Source: Prochlorococcus sp. AG-355-A18 (lineage in GTDB: Bacteria > Cyanobacteriota > Cyanobacteriia > PCC-6307 > Cyanobiaceae). Taken from it: a stretch of DNA of 64,000 nucleotides. Positions within the stretch are counted from its first letter, which is position 1; each line of letters begins with the position of its first letter. The stretch is from positions 62,001-126,000 of the forward strand of contig QCDH01000001.1 of NCBI GenBank assembly GCA_003280985.1, given 5' to 3'. This document shows, one piece after another, positions 28,027 through 36,847 of the stretch. A program made the translations under genes and the position numbers. A model generated the notes under the pieces. That model was not told where the DNA came from and did not search any database. It was given only the letters and a program-made list of their open reading frames with translations.

Positions 28027-28845
28027 TTAAACAGCCCATTTACATGTACGTCTAAGTAGCAATCTAAAACTCATATCCAAAGCAAATCCTATTAATCCAA
28101 GAACTATTAATTCTGCAAATATTTGATCTGTACGAAAAAATCTTTGAGCCAGTTGAATCCTTTTACCTAAACCAACTTCTGCTGCAATTAACTCAGCAAC
28201 AATTACTAAATTCCATGAAGTTGCGATATTAATTCTTAAAGTATCAATAATACTTGGCAATGAATATCTGGCTATTACTCTGATCAATAAATCTTTTGTA
28301 TTACCTCCTAAAGTAAGCGTTGTTTCAATGAGTTCTTTAGGTACAAATTTTACTGAATCCATAACCATCAAAACATTAAAGTAAACAGTACCAATGAAAA
28401 TTAATGCGATTTTTGGAGCCTCTTCTATTCCTAAATAAATAATAAGCAAAGGAGAAAAAGCAGCGGCAGGCATATACCTAAGCATCGCAATTAATGGTTC
28501 ACATAACGCACAAAAAGAAGGGAAAGAACCCATTAAAATTCCTAAAGGAATTGAAAAAATTGTTGCAATTATAAAACCAGCAAATACCCTACCAGTACTT
28601 GCAAAAATATCTTCAAATAATATTCCACTTTCAGCCATATCCAAAAGAGAATAAAAGACCGCTAACGGAGATGGTAAAAACATTTCACTTACAAGTTTTA
28701 ATTGACAAACTAATGTCCAAATTAAAAGGGGAAGCAAAAGTGAGGCGATTTGAAGAAATATTTTATTTAATTTTTTCGGTTCACTACCAAATGAAAAGAG
28801 GGATAAATATTTTTTATCCCTCTTGATTAATTTCGAACTAACCAT
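28027..28845 (-). CDS. ABC transporter permease
   Basis: Permease with EAPKIALIFIGTVYFNVLMVMDSVK loop region; adjacent to ATPase. Confidence 0.88.
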   Translation of the reverse strand: MVSSKLIKRDKKYLSLFSFGSEPKKLNKIFLQIASLLLPLLIWTLVCQLKLVSEMFLPSPLAVFYSLLDMAESGILFEDIFASTGRVFAGFIIATIFSIPLGILMGSFPSFCALCEPLIAMLRYMPAAAFSPLLIIYLGIEEAPKIALIFIGTVYFNVLMVMDSVKFVPKELIETTLTLGGNTKDLLIRVIARYSLPSIIDTLRINIATSWNLVIVAELIAAEVGLGKRIQLAQRFFRTDQIFAELIVLGLIGFALDMSFRLLLRRTCKWAV

Positions 28846-28861
28846 TTTAATTTTGTATTAA

Positions 28862-29860
28862 TTAACTGATGTTTTTAACGAACGAAGAGTCAAATAATTT
28901 ACTCATATCTGGTTTTTCAGGAATAAATCCTACCTTTACCATAAAGTCTGCCATTTGTTTCGCTGCATAAGGCATATGTTTCATACCGAACCCATCACTA
29001 AAAGCTTCTAAATTTTCTTCCAAAGAAAAGAACCTAGTTCCACCTTTATATTGTTTGTATTCGCGTGTTGGGATCCCAGCTCGCTTTGCCATAATCTTTT
29101 CAGATTTTCTTGGATTTTTTTCCATGAATTCTCTTACATCCCACCATGTTTTAACAATTTTTTGAACATCATCTGGTCTTTCAGAAATCAAATCTCCGCT
29201 TACAGCTAATAAATCAGGAATTGCACCGGGATAATCTTTTGAACTAGCAATAACTCTTGCTCCAGGCCTTTTCATTGCAGTTCCTGTAAATGGAGGGAAT
29301 GCACCAACTGCATCAACTTTTCCTGCTGCGAATGCAGTTGCAGCCTGATCAGTCGGAAGTCCTTTAATAATTACATCATCTCGAGTTAATCCAACATCAT
29401 TCAGAGCTAAAACAAGTAAAAAATCATCCACAACACCTTCTTCTACTGCTACTGTTTTACCTTTCAAATCAGCAACATTTTTAATTGATTTATCTGCAAT
29501 TATTTGGTCATTCCCTGCAGAATTATCATTAACTAAAACAACTACTTCCCCTCCATTCTCTCCTGGCAAGAACGAAATAGTGTCATTAAGAGTCTGTGAA
29601 TTTCCATCAATTTTACCAGCAGCAAAAGTTTCCATGGATTGAACATATCCATCAAACCATTTCATCTGAACATTAACTCCATTTTTTTCAAACATTTTTT
29701 GATCAACAGCTATCGCCCAGGGCCACCATCCTGCCCAGTTACTGTATCCCAAAGTGATTGGTTCACCTTTTGGAGCTGCAGGACTTGATAGTGTACTTAA
29801 TGAAATCGCTAATATTAGAGCTAGCAAAGAGGCAACAAAAACTCTCAATTTTTTAAACAT
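28862..29860 (-). CDS. ABC transporter substrate-binding protein (NMT1/SsuA-like)
   Basis: Signal peptide; GYSNWAGWWPWAIAVDQKMFEKNGVNVQ. Confidence 0.88.
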   Translation of the reverse strand: MFKKLRVFVASLLALILAISLSTLSSPAAPKGEPITLGYSNWAGWWPWAIAVDQKMFEKNGVNVQMKWFDGYVQSMETFAAGKIDGNSQTLNDTISFLPGENGGEVVVLVNDNSAGNDQIIADKSIKNVADLKGKTVAVEEGVVDDFLLVLALNDVGLTRDDVIIKGLPTDQAATAFAAGKVDAVGAFPPFTGTAMKRPGARVIASSKDYPGAIPDLLAVSGDLISERPDDVQKIVKTWWDVREFMEKNPRKSEKIMAKRAGIPTREYKQYKGGTRFFSLEENLEAFSDGFGMKHMPYAAKQMADFMVKVGFIPEKPDMSKLFDSSFVKNIS

Positions 29861-29971
29861 TTTTGAAAAAAATATTATGTACTATCAATACTCAAGAAAA
29901 AGTAAATCTAAAGTTGTAATGACTGATACTTTTAAGAGATTACTCTTACTTAATCAATATTAAAATCAGTA

Positions 29972-30655
29972 TTAAATATTTTTAAATTTCACAATCTTTT
30001 TACTAATCCAATCTTGCCATAAATCAAATCCAGACTTGGTTATCGAAGAAATTTCTATCACATCTGCCTTCGGATTAGTTGAAGCTATATTCGATTTTAA
30101 TTCGTTAATATCAAAATTCAAATGGGGTAACAAATCAACTTTAGTTATCAAAATTAAATCTGCTTCTCTAAACATTATTGGATACTTTAAAGGTTTATCC
30201 TCACCTTCGGTAATACTTAAAAGTGCAACTTTAAAATGTTCTCCAATCTCAAATTCTGCAGGACACACTAAATTTCCTACATTTTCCACTAACAAAATAT
30301 CTAGTGAATCAGGATTTATTTTTTTTTCTAGTAATTTCAGACCTCCACTAACCATATTTGCATCGAGATGGCATGCTCTTCCAGTTGTAATTGGTACTAC
30401 TGGAATATTTAATTTTTCTAATCTTGCCGCATCAAGATTAGTGGTCATATCACCCTCTAAAACAGCACTGTGAAATTTTTTTGAAAGATCTTCTAAAGTT
30501 ATTTCAAGTAATCTCGTTTTTCCGGCACCCGGACTGCTCATTATGTTCAAGCAAAGTAAATTATAATTATTAAACTTAATTTTATTTTTCTCTGCTTGAT
30601 GACTATTTTGATGAAGAATATTTAATTCAATTTTGTCTGAAATTGGTAAATGCAT
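29972..30655 (-). CDS. hypB: HypB-type GTPase, nickel insertion
   Basis: SSPGAGKTRLLE; VENVGNLVCPAEFEIGEH; ITKVDLLPH. Confidence 0.9.
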   Translation of the reverse strand: MHLPISDKIELNILHQNSHQAEKNKIKFNNYNLLCLNIMSSPGAGKTRLLEITLEDLSKKFHSAVLEGDMTTNLDAARLEKLNIPVVPITTGRACHLDANMVSGGLKLLEKKINPDSLDILLVENVGNLVCPAEFEIGEHFKVALLSITEGEDKPLKYPIMFREADLILITKVDLLPHLNFDINELKSNIASTNPKADVIEISSITKSGFDLWQDWISKKIVKFKNI

Positions 30656-30695
30656 TTATATTTGAAAATACGATCTTATTCTAGATACTAAATTT

Positions 30696-31052
30696 CTACT
30701 TTTCTTTAAAATCAATAGATGCGATTTTTAATTCTCTCCCACTAATAATTTCCTCTAAATTAAAATTGCAACATGGAGATTTATATCCATTCTCTTTCTT
30801 TGGAAAATATAATCTATTGCATTTAGAGCATTTCCCTTCAAAAGGTATTGTCTCAATAGTAATCTGAGAGGAATCTAACCAAGAACCCAAGACTGCCGCA
30901 TTAAAAGTATTTATTAATGATATTGGTTCTACGCAAGTAAATTCCCCAATTTTAAGATTAATTTTTTCAACAACTATTTTTTCTTTATTTTTTTTCTCTG
31001 CCCACTCTTCCATGGAAAGAATAAGGCATTTTGTCATATCTACTTCATGCAC
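30696..31052 (-). CDS. hypA: HypA-type nickel metallochaperone
   Basis: MHEVDMTK N-terminus; CSKCNR...SPCC zinc site. Confidence 0.88.
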   Translation of the reverse strand: MHEVDMTKCLILSMEEWAEKKNKEKIVVEKINLKIGEFTCVEPISLINTFNAAVLGSWLDSSQITIETIPFEGKCSKCNRLYFPKKENGYKSPCCNFNLEEIISGRELKIASIDFKEK

Positions 31053-31058
31053 GAAAAT

Positions 31059-32249
31059 CTATCTCCATTTTTGATCAACTGACATATTACATTTATCTGA
31101 AATCCATTCTGGTTTAGATTGTCTTGGGAGCTGACCACTTACTACAAGATGTGCAATTGAATCACAAATAACTCTAGTAGCTAATAGAGCTGTCATATCG
31201 CTTACATCATATGGAGGCGAAACCTCAACAAGCTCAATTCCACATACATTAACTTTTCTGATAATGTACTCCAAAAGTTTTAATGCCTCTCGAGGTAATA
31301 AACCCCCAGGTTCAGGCCAACCAGTTCCAGGGACAAATCCAGCATCAATACAATCAATATCAAAAGAAATATATACACAGTCAGTTCCATCCGTAGCTTT
31401 TTCAATCGCAAAATCAGCGGCCTCTTTTAATCCCATTTCACAGATATCAGTAACTGTTAAAACATTTGTACTTCGTTCCCTGCAAATTTTCACTCCTTCT
31501 CTTGGTACTTGCCAACCCCCAATTCCTAATTGAACAAGATTTTTTGCAGGTGCATTTTTCATATTAGTTGCATGAAACCATGGACAGGTATGCATTCTTT
31601 CATCTAAATCTGTTTCTTGAGTATCTACATGTCTATCAAAGTGAATGATCCCTACTTTTTTATCTCCTAAGTGGCGACAAACTCCTCTAACTGTGGGGAA
31701 ACCTATTGAATGATCTCCACCTAAAATAATTGGAAATGCACCACTAGCAAAAATATGAGCAACCCCCTTTGAAATTTGATCAAAACTTTTTTCATTATTA
31801 GCTGGAATTGTAAAAATATCTCCTACATCACAAATAGATATCTGCTCTCTCAGATCCACTCCCATTTCGTAATTGTAAGGAGTATAGAGAGCAGAAATTT
31901 TTCTAATTCCTTGAGGTCCGAATCTTGTCCCTGGTCTATAAGTAGTTCCAGAATCATGAGGAACACCAACGATCGCAACATCATAACTTCCCACTTCATT
32001 TACATTTTCAACATATGGAGCTTTCATGAAAGTATTGATACCTGCAAAATGGGGTAATTCTCCTCTTGAAAATGTAGATATATTTCTATCGACAATACTT
32101 TTTGCTCCTTCTAAACCATATTCCTTTGCTCGGGCAACCTCCTTTTCCCACCCTTTAAGAGGTAATTTTGATTCTTTTTCTAAAGCATCCATTCCTTCGG
32201 TGGGATGCTTCCTTACAAAGTTTTGATTTTTAGATGATTCAGTAGTCAC
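31059..32249 (-). CDS. ureohydrolase (arginase/agmatinase superfamily), probable guanidine hydrolase
   Basis: GGDHSIGFPTVRG, HFDRHVDT, SFDIDCIDAGFVPGTGWPEPGG; gene context hypA-hypB-ABC. Confidence 0.88.
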   Translation of the reverse strand: MTTESSKNQNFVRKHPTEGMDALEKESKLPLKGWEKEVARAKEYGLEGAKSIVDRNISTFSRGELPHFAGINTFMKAPYVENVNEVGSYDVAIVGVPHDSGTTYRPGTRFGPQGIRKISALYTPYNYEMGVDLREQISICDVGDIFTIPANNEKSFDQISKGVAHIFASGAFPIILGGDHSIGFPTVRGVCRHLGDKKVGIIHFDRHVDTQETDLDERMHTCPWFHATNMKNAPAKNLVQLGIGGWQVPREGVKICRERSTNVLTVTDICEMGLKEAADFAIEKATDGTDCVYISFDIDCIDAGFVPGTGWPEPGGLLPREALKLLEYIIRKVNVCGIELVEVSPPYDVSDMTALLATRVICDSIAHLVVSGQLPRQSKPEWISDKCNMSVDQKWR

Positions 32250-32386
32250 AAATTAAAAATTCTTTTTACACTTATTTCAATATTGTCAATAAAAATAAAA
32301 ATGAACCATAAACTTGCTTTAAAAGATTCTCATTTAAACATTGTTAAATAACTATTTGCAAAAATAAAATATATAAATCTATTAAA

Positions 32387-32400
32387 AAGCCAGCTGGCTT
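32387..32400. promoter_or_regulatory. 14-bp perfect palindrome AAGCCAGCTGGCTT
   Basis: Read directly, about 140 nt upstream of the ureohydrolase start. Confidence 0.5.
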
Positions 32401-32457
32401 AATTACAAAAGTATTTTAAATATTAATAACTGAATAAATAATAGAAGAAGTAATAAG

Positions 32458-32574
32458 TTAAAAAGTATTAGATATTTTATTTTTCATATTTTCAATTTTA
32501 TTGATTAATTCATCTAACCATTCTGTATTATTTTGATCTTGTCTTTTATGGCTTTGACTTTTTTGATTACTCAT
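32458..32574 (-). CDS. NNTxWLDxLIN microprotein, 38 aa
   Basis: MSNQKSQSHKRQDQNNTEWLDELINKIENMKNKISNTF. Confidence 0.55.
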   Translation of the reverse strand: MSNQKSQSHKRQDQNNTEWLDELINKIENMKNKISNTF

Positions 32575-32798
32575 AAATTTCTTTTATTAAGATTGTCCAT
32601 TTAATATACCTTTTGAACTTAAAGGAATCAATAAGCAAAATTAGCAAATCAATTGATAAGACAAGCTTTAGTAGCATTTCATACAAACCTACCCAACACA
32701 AATTAACTAAGAAAATCTAAATCTCTTCAGTTAAGTATTTTCTACGATGTTTTTATTTGAAATTCTGATTTGAATTAGGAAAGGGTATAGATATTCCT

Positions 32799-32906
32799 AT
32801 GGAAAAATCATTTCTAAATTTCATTTATTGGATCTTGGTAAAGTCAGCGGAAAGTTACTACGGAGATTCATTAAAAACAGAAGTACCATATACACCTTAT
32901 TTTTAG
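32799..32906 (+). CDS. SAES-YG microprotein, 35 aa
   Basis: MEKSFLNFIYWILVKSAESYYGDSLKTEVPYTPYF; paralog of 21718..21837. Confidence 0.55.
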   Translation: MEKSFLNFIYWILVKSAESYYGDSLKTEVPYTPYF

Positions 32907-32973
32907 TTTTGGTGGACTTTAACTTTTAATAATAGATCTCTAGTTTGAGATCTATTAGTTTAGAAGTAATTTA

Positions 32974-33132
32974 TCAAAAAACACAATATGGGTTACTTAT
33001 AGATTCACTACAAAATAATCTCTTACGTTGAATTTCTTTTACTGATTGTGAATAAATTTTAGAGGTAAGGATCGCTCCAAAATTAACTAAAACTACAATT
33101 AGAAGTAGAAGCTCAATTACGAGGTTGGTCAT
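32974..33132 (-). CDS. single-TM microprotein, 52 aa
   Basis: MTNLVIELLLLIVVLVNFGAILTSKIYSQSVKEIQRKRLFCSESISNPYCVF. Confidence 0.5.
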   Translation of the reverse strand: MTNLVIELLLLIVVLVNFGAILTSKIYSQSVKEIQRKRLFCSESISNPYCVF

Positions 33133-33209
33133 AAGATAACCCTCCTTAAATCTACATAAAAACTCTATAAGGTCAAAATAGGTATTGAATAGAGTTTAAA
33201 TTCCTATTT

Positions 33210-33374
33210 TTAGCCATCGAGATTCTCTGGTAATAATCTAGGTTTACAATTTTCGACGCACTCTTCTAGAGACTTTTCAGTATTACTCTTAATTTCGCAA
33301 CTACGAAGACAATCATAAAATGCATACTTGGGATCTAATTCATTTTTGAATTGTTTATTTCTAAATGTATTCAT
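33210..33374 (-). CDS. twin-CX3C microprotein, 54 aa
   Basis: MNTFRNKQFKNELDPKYAFYDCLRSCEIKSNTEKSLEECVENCKPRLLPENLDG; gggag SD. Confidence 0.55.
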   Translation of the reverse strand: MNTFRNKQFKNELDPKYAFYDCLRSCEIKSNTEKSLEECVENCKPRLLPENLDG

Positions 33375-33376
33375 GA

Positions 33377-33484
33377 TCAAACTCCCTTTGATTTTTTTTC
33401 AAGTTGATTAATTAATTTATCCAACCAAAGAGTGTTGTTGATCTTTTTTGTGTCTTTAAAGTATTTCGTTTTGAACGTACTCAT
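33377..33484 (-). CDS. NNTxWLDxLIN microprotein, 35 aa
   Basis: MSTFKTKYFKDTKKINNTLWLDKLINQLEKKSKGV; paralog of 32458..32574. Confidence 0.55.
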   Translation of the reverse strand: MSTFKTKYFKDTKKINNTLWLDKLINQLEKKSKGV

Positions 33485-33672
33485 GAAGTGATACCTCCAA
33501 TCAGTGGATTTAATTTAAAGGTGATGATTCAAATTTCCTAGAGCAAAAATACTGATTGTGAATATAGTGAAATACTTAAAACTGATTAATTTATAAATTA
33601 TATTTTAGGTATTACAACTCTTGATTCTTGTATATAACTCATACTAAATAATTTCTAAAAAGAAGGTTAATT

Positions 33673-33843
33673 ATGACTTACGGGTATCTAATTAAAAATA
33701 AAATTCAACATGCATTTGGTGGTTTGTTTGATTCGCTATCAATTGAGAGAAAACTAAACGATGCTCAAATGGAATGTATGCAATTCGGTATTTGTGATTA
33801 TGCTCCAAAGCAAGTTGAGCAAGTTCCCTTTTTTCATTATTAA
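33673..33843 (+). CDS. hypothetical protein, 56 aa
   Basis: MTYGYLIKNKIQHAFGGLFDSLSIERKLNDAQMECMQFGICDYAPKQVEQVPFFHY; aagaagg upstream; preferred over opposing 33692..33889. Confidence 0.5.
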   Translation: MTYGYLIKNKIQHAFGGLFDSLSIERKLNDAQMECMQFGICDYAPKQVEQVPFFHY

Positions 33844-33870
33844 TTTGAATCCATTTAAAAGTAAGGGAAA

Positions 33871-34185
33871 TTAGCTCCTCCTCACCCAATCAGGAGATCC
33901 ACTAAACCAATCAGCAAGATCATCATTTTTGGGATCGAAATGATTTTCAGTCTCTAAACCATCAAGGCCAAGATTTTGGATAAGTCCATTTATTCCATCT
34001 GATTTTTGCTTTCCATATCTCCTCAAGCTATTAGCTTTCTTAAGCCATGTCCATATAGTTGAATTATGTTTTGCAAACTTCTCTACATAAATTCTTTCTT
34101 CCAATGCGACAGGTTCATCAAGTGAAATCCTTTTAACAATATCCTTAATTTTTAAACGGGTCTTGTTGGTTAGAAACATATTCAT
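33871..34185 (-). CDS. conserved hypothetical protein
   Basis: ORF track; VALEERIYVEKFAKHNSTIWTWLKKANSLRRYGK. Confidence 0.65.
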   Translation of the reverse strand: MNMFLTNKTRLKIKDIVKRISLDEPVALEERIYVEKFAKHNSTIWTWLKKANSLRRYGKQKSDGINGLIQNLGLDGLETENHFDPKNDDLADWFSGSPDWVRRS

Positions 34186-34564
34186 AAAAGAAGTTAATGT
34201 TTTATAAAAGTTTTTTTTATGAATGTCTTGTCAATCTTTATTTCAAGAAAAAGTATTTTTTAGGAGCTTTTCAAGGAAAAATATATTAATTTACTAACAG
34301 GTGTATTCAATTGGTAAAAAAGACTACTTAATTTGATTTATATAACTTATATAAAAACGAAATCAATATAAGTTTCTCTACATAATTTAAGATTTAATTT
34401 ATAAAATTGAATAAGGAAAATTTACATTAACATTCGATTTAAAATAAGGGTGCTAGCTCCTTATAAAAGATTTATACAAAAACATAAAAAGTTAAATCAA
34501 GTACTGACAGATATTTAAAAAATAAATACTATAAGTCTAAATAATTTTTTAGAAATTCAAATTC

Positions 34565-34990
34565 ATGATCAAGAATTTATTCATCGCATTAGCTTTTGCA
34601 TTAATGCTTATCAATCCAAGCATTTCCATAGCTGCAGAATCTCCTGTTGATGTACAAGAAATCTTCACCTCTTCAGAAAACATTGATGGAGATAATTTTA
34701 ATTATCCCAAAGGAAAAGCTGAAATGCGTTTGATTAGAGTAGAAGTTGAAAATGGAGCAACGATACCAATGCACTCTCATCCTGTACCTTTACTAGGACA
34801 TATTGAAAGTGGTGAATTAACGCTTGCTGAAAAGACCGGTATTAGTAAAACCTTTAAGGAGGGAGATTCATTTGTTCTCTCAGCAAATACTCCCGCTCAT
34901 ACAATGGCTAATAGTGGCAATTCTTCAGCAGTTATGTGGGTTGCTGTAGCTTCAGCAGAAGGTGTACCTACTCTTAATCCTGAAGAATAA
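34565..34990 (+). CDS. secreted cupin domain protein
   Basis: Signal peptide; IPMHSHPVPLLGHIESGELTL. Confidence 0.8.
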   Translation: MIKNLFIALAFALMLINPSISIAAESPVDVQEIFTSSENIDGDNFNYPKGKAEMRLIRVEVENGATIPMHSHPVPLLGHIESGELTLAEKTGISKTFKEGDSFVLSANTPAHTMANSGNSSAVMWVAVASAEGVPTLNPEE

Positions 34991-34998
34991 ATCAACCT

Positions 34999-35042
34999 GA
35001 TTGACAGTCAATCTAAACTAGGGGCAATTAGCTCCTTTTTTT
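34999..35042 (+). promoter_or_regulatory. palindrome/TAAACT/hairpin module copy 2
   Basis: gattgacagtcaatctaaactaggggcaattagctccttttttt. Confidence 0.6.
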
Positions 35043-35351
35043 ATGACTGCTCAAAATTTTATGAATGTTGTTAGATTTAAATTAAAGTCAGATTGTGTAG
35101 ATAAATATTTTCAAGTAATAGATAAAACAACCTTTGAGGGGATGACTCAAAGATATATCGCTAAAACTGGAAATTATGATTACTGTTTTGTTGGGATCTG
35201 GAAAAGTGCAGAAGCTATTGCAGCTCAAAGACCAGCTATGATTGCTCACCTTGATGAGGTTAGAGGATTTATGGAAGAGTTGTCTCCTGAACTTGGAGTA
35301 ACTGATCCCGTTTCAGGAAATATTGTTTCTAAAGTTGGTTATCATGATTGA
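35043..35351 (+). CDS. conserved hypothetical, dimeric alpha/beta barrel (monooxygenase-like)
   Basis: ORF track; MNVVRFKLKSDCVDKYFQVI pattern. Confidence 0.6.
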   Translation: MTAQNFMNVVRFKLKSDCVDKYFQVIDKTTFEGMTQRYIAKTGNYDYCFVGIWKSAEAIAAQRPAMIAHLDEVRGFMEELSPELGVTDPVSGNIVSKVGYHD

Positions 35352-35417
35352 AGGTAGATCTAATTTTAAAAAAACAAAACCCTAGTTTTTACTAATAAAT
35401 TTTTCAAATAAAAACTT

Positions 35418-36137
35418 ATGAAAGGTCAATGGATAAATATATATAGTGGCGATTTACCTTTAAGATCTTGGTGGTTAGATTCTAAAAATGAGTGTGAATT
35501 TATCTCCATAGTTTTACCAGAGGTATTTGGAATAAATAATTGGATAAGAAGTTTTTCTGAAAAATTAGCTGCACAAAATTTACCTGTATTAGCCATCCCT
35601 CTTTATGGAAGAACGGCTCCAAATTTGGATTTAGGGTACAGCGAAGAGGATTTAAAATTAGGCAGGCATCATAAAAATTTAACTACTTTAAAAAATATTA
35701 TTGAAGATGTTTCTGCAGCAATAAATTGGGTTAAAGAAAAATATCCAAAAAAGAAAATCGCTATTATTGGATTTTGTTTTGGGGGGCATGCAGCACTTAT
35801 TGCATCTTCTTTGAAAGGAATAGATAATTCATTTTGTTTTTATGGAGCAGGAGTTACAGCGCCAAGAACCGATACTAATTTTGCACCTATAGATTTACTT
35901 GAAAAAGTTTCTGGAAAACTAAATTTTATTTGCGGATCTGCAGATGATTTAATTCCTTTAAAAGTTCGATTAGAAATAAAAAAAAGGTTTAAAAAATTGG
36001 ATCCATTAGAAGAGCGATTTAGTTTTGTCGAAATTGAAAATGCTGATCATGGCTTTATGTGCGAGGAGAGAAATTCCTTCGATAAAGGCGCATCATTAAT
36101 TGGTTGGAACTTATTGATGAAAGAATTAATTAATTGA
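35418..36137 (+). CDS. dienelactone hydrolase family protein
   Basis: IAIIGFCFGGHAAL nucleophile elbow; ADHGFMC. Confidence 0.85.
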   Translation: MKGQWINIYSGDLPLRSWWLDSKNECEFISIVLPEVFGINNWIRSFSEKLAAQNLPVLAIPLYGRTAPNLDLGYSEEDLKLGRHHKNLTTLKNIIEDVSAAINWVKEKYPKKKIAIIGFCFGGHAALIASSLKGIDNSFCFYGAGVTAPRTDTNFAPIDLLEKVSGKLNFICGSADDLIPLKVRLEIKKRFKKLDPLEERFSFVEIENADHGFMCEERNSFDKGASLIGWNLLMKELIN

Positions 36138-36141
36138 TATT

Positions 36142-36273
36142 ATGCCAAAAAGATCTGGGTTTAAATCTTCCATACAAGAATTTCTTACCAAATCAAATGA
36201 TGAGATTTTAGTTAAAGTACCTATTTTAAGTTATTTTTTTAAACGATATTATTTTGAGCAAATAACAGGATAA
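36142..36273 (+). CDS. hypothetical protein, 43 aa
   Basis: MPKRSGFKSSIQEFLTKSNDEILVKVPILSYFFKRYYFEQITG. Confidence 0.45.
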   Translation: MPKRSGFKSSIQEFLTKSNDEILVKVPILSYFFKRYYFEQITG

Positions 36274-36279
36274 AAAAGG

Positions 36280-36399
36280 ATGAAACTTGCGATCATTTTC
36301 TTACCAATTGTCTTTGCACTTATATGGGCTCTGTTTATTGGGTTAAGAATAAATAAAGTAGAAACTAGAGATGGAAAGAGAAAATTAGTTAATTATTAA
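36280..36399 (+). CDS. single-TM microprotein, 39 aa
   Basis: MKLAIIFLPIVFALIWALFIGLRINKVETRDGKRKLVNY; aaagga SD. Confidence 0.55.
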   Translation: MKLAIIFLPIVFALIWALFIGLRINKVETRDGKRKLVNY

Positions 36400-36401
36400 T
36401 T

Positions 36402-36446
36402 GATTGACAGTCGATCTAAAATTAAGGGCAATTAGATCCTTTATTT
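36402..36446 (+). promoter_or_regulatory. palindrome/TAAAAT/hairpin module copy 3
   Basis: gattgacagtcgatctaaaattaagggcaattagatcctttattt. Confidence 0.6.
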
Positions 36447-36842
36447 ATGAAGTTAAAAAATATTTTAAAAACCACTGGGAGTCTTCATATACTATTGGGA
36501 TTATTAATTATTTTCCTACTGATTTTTTCTGTGGAAACTATCGCAGGTAACACTTCAAATGAGACATTGCTTCTTATAAGAGGGACTGCAGATGTTGTAG
36601 CAGCTAGTAATTTAGGGATAGGCTTGCTGTTGATTATTTGCAGCTCTATCAAAGATAAGAAATCTTTAAAAAAAGTTTTATCAGGGGAACTAGCTTTAAT
36701 GGCTTGTTTATTAGCAGTAGCCTTATTCAATACTTTTAATGCTGGAACAATTGTTGATGGAGGTCCTCCACCTCCTTTTTGGGTTGTTTTAATAGTGAAT
36801 CCTATATTATGTACTTATGGATTAGTTAAAAAGAAAAACTGA
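36447..36842 (+). CDS. hypothetical membrane protein
   Basis: ORF track; four TM segments. Confidence 0.65.
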   Translation: MKLKNILKTTGSLHILLGLLIIFLLIFSVETIAGNTSNETLLLIRGTADVVAASNLGIGLLLIICSSIKDKKSLKKVLSGELALMACLLAVALFNTFNAGTIVDGGPPPPFWVVLIVNPILCTYGLVKKKN

Positions 36843-36847
36843 CTGAT

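Noticed and set aside
29972-31052. HypA/HypB as evidence for a [NiFe] hydrogenase locus
   Set aside because: No hydrogenase structural or other hyp genes nearby; adjacency to the ureohydrolase explains them better
30036-32226. Plus-strand ORFs opposite hypB and the ureohydrolase
   Set aside because: Shadow ORFs antisense to well-supported genes
32250-32460. Guanidine riboswitch or NtcA box upstream of the ureohydrolase
   Set aside because: No recognisable ykkC-type conserved segments and no GTA-N8-TAC; only a simple palindrome is present
33692-33889. Minus-strand ORF MGEEELISLTFKW...
   Set aside because: Antisense to a more plausible plus-strand 56-aa ORF (33673-33843) preceded by an SD-like AAGAAGG
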